Source: JAQBDA01 sp041301185
GTDB taxonomy: Bacteria; Chloroflexota; Anaerolineae; Anaerolineales; UBA4823
Assembly (NCBI GenBank): GCA_041301185.1
Contig: JBFYSV010000306.1
Coordinates: 1-23,712 of the forward strand
Length of the DNA: 23,712 nucleotides
Direction: 5' to 3'
This document shows, one piece after another, positions 23,305 to 23,712 of the stretch. The notes below the pieces were generated by a model that saw only the letters and a list, made by a program, of their open reading frames with translations, had not been told where the DNA came from and ran no database searches. Both the position numbers and the translations under genes were made by a program. Each line of letters starts with the position of its first letter. Positions within the stretch are counted from its first letter, which is position 1.

Positions 23305-23712
23305 ATGCGGGCAAAAATACTCTGGATTGAAGGAAACCGGGCGGAAGGTCCGGCGTTTCTACCCAGCTTGAGAAAAAAAGGCTTTCTCGTGGAGTCGGTT
23401 GCCACGGGAAGCGAGGCATTGGCATATTTGGCAGCACACGATACCGATCTGATCGTCGTGCACACTGCCTCCATGCGCAGCAACGGGAAGAGGATCTGCC
23501 GTTCGTTGAGCGAGCAATCACGCGGTATTCCGATCGTAGTCATAGCCAGCGCCAATCGTCCCATAAATGATGACACTTGCGCCAAAGTAGTAATCACCTT
23601 GCCGTTCACTGCGCGTAAGCTGCTTAACCGGATCACCCCTCTCCTACCCAGCGAACAACGCAATATGCTCAGCGCCGGTCCATTGCGGCTGGACATTGAG
23701 AATAAACGACTG
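23305..23712 (+). CDS. OmpR-type response regulator with degenerate receiver, truncated by window end
   Basis: The frame runs 136 codons from the ATG at 23305 to the last base. The first part (about 3-115) has the shape of a receiver domain: ILWIEGNR at strand 1, ATGSEALAYL, LIVVHTASM at strand 3, PIVVIAS at strand 4 and a KVVITLPFTARKLLNRI end like the usual K-P-F segment. The acidic pair is absent. The phosphorylated aspartate is replaced by histidine (H52 in VVHTASM). It therefore probably cannot be phosphorylated in the standard way. The final residues GPLRLDIENKRL match the start of an OmpR/PhoB winged-helix domain, the rest of which lies outside the window. The start has only a weak AGG before it but fits the receiver fold. 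Confidence 0.85.
   Translation, partial: MRAKILWIEGNRAEGPAFLPSLRKKGFLVESVATGSEALAYLAAHDTDLIVVHTASMRSNGKRICRSLSEQSRGIPIVVIASANRPINDDTCAKVVITLPFTARKLLNRITPLLPSEQRNMLSAGPLRLDIENKRL

Overview
The window looks like chromosomal DNA of a moderately GC-rich bacterium of the phylum Chloroflexota, most likely class Anaerolineae. The assignment is inferred, not proven. It rests on a cobalamin-dependent acyl-CoA mutase split into separate large and small subunits, a very large SecA without the C-terminal zinc-binding domain, a DnaD/DnaI-type helicase-loading operon, and response regulators with degenerate receiver domains. Nothing looks like a prophage, plasmid, CRISPR array or insertion sequence. This is mostly core-genome housekeeping DNA with several unusual versions of core proteins.

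Layout. 1-136: edge fragment of an RHS/YD-repeat protein. 347-419: tRNA-Glu(CTC) on the minus strand with a clear promoter and terminator. 528-3438 (+): a two-gene unit, methylmalonyl-CoA mutase large subunit then a pyrophosphate-type phosphofructokinase, closed by a bidirectional terminator. 3534-7544 (-): dnaE, DNA polymerase III alpha. 7786-11898 (+): a 1370-residue SecA, divergent from dnaE. 11917-17295 (-): in transcription order a NarL-type response regulator, then mutase small (B12) subunit, meaB, a GNAT acetyltransferase, prs, mutM and a membrane-anchored protein of unknown function. 17407-17620 (-): a compact small-RNA or small-peptide locus with near-consensus promoter, strong internal hairpins, an 18-codon ORF and an intrinsic terminator. 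17702-22421 (-): dnaB helicase, a DnaD-like primosome protein, a tandem double-AAA+ DnaC/DnaI-like loader, a small zinc-finger-like protein and a nicotinamidase-like cysteine hydrolase. 22543-23112 (-): a bifunctional-nuclease (DUF151) family protein. 23305 to the window end (+): an OmpR-type regulator with a receiver that lacks its phosphorylation site.

How the genes work together. The mutase large subunit, the B12 subunit and the MeaB chaperone should form one mutase system, although the large subunit lies about 14 kb away in the opposite orientation with its own promoter. DnaB, the DnaD-like protein and the double-AAA+ loader look like a complete helicase-loading set. Several genes share an extended -10 promoter of the form TGnTATAAT.

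The points most worth following up are the tandem AAA+ loader, the structured small transcript at 17407-17587, the oversized SecA, and the histidine replacing the substrate-binding tyrosine in the mutase.
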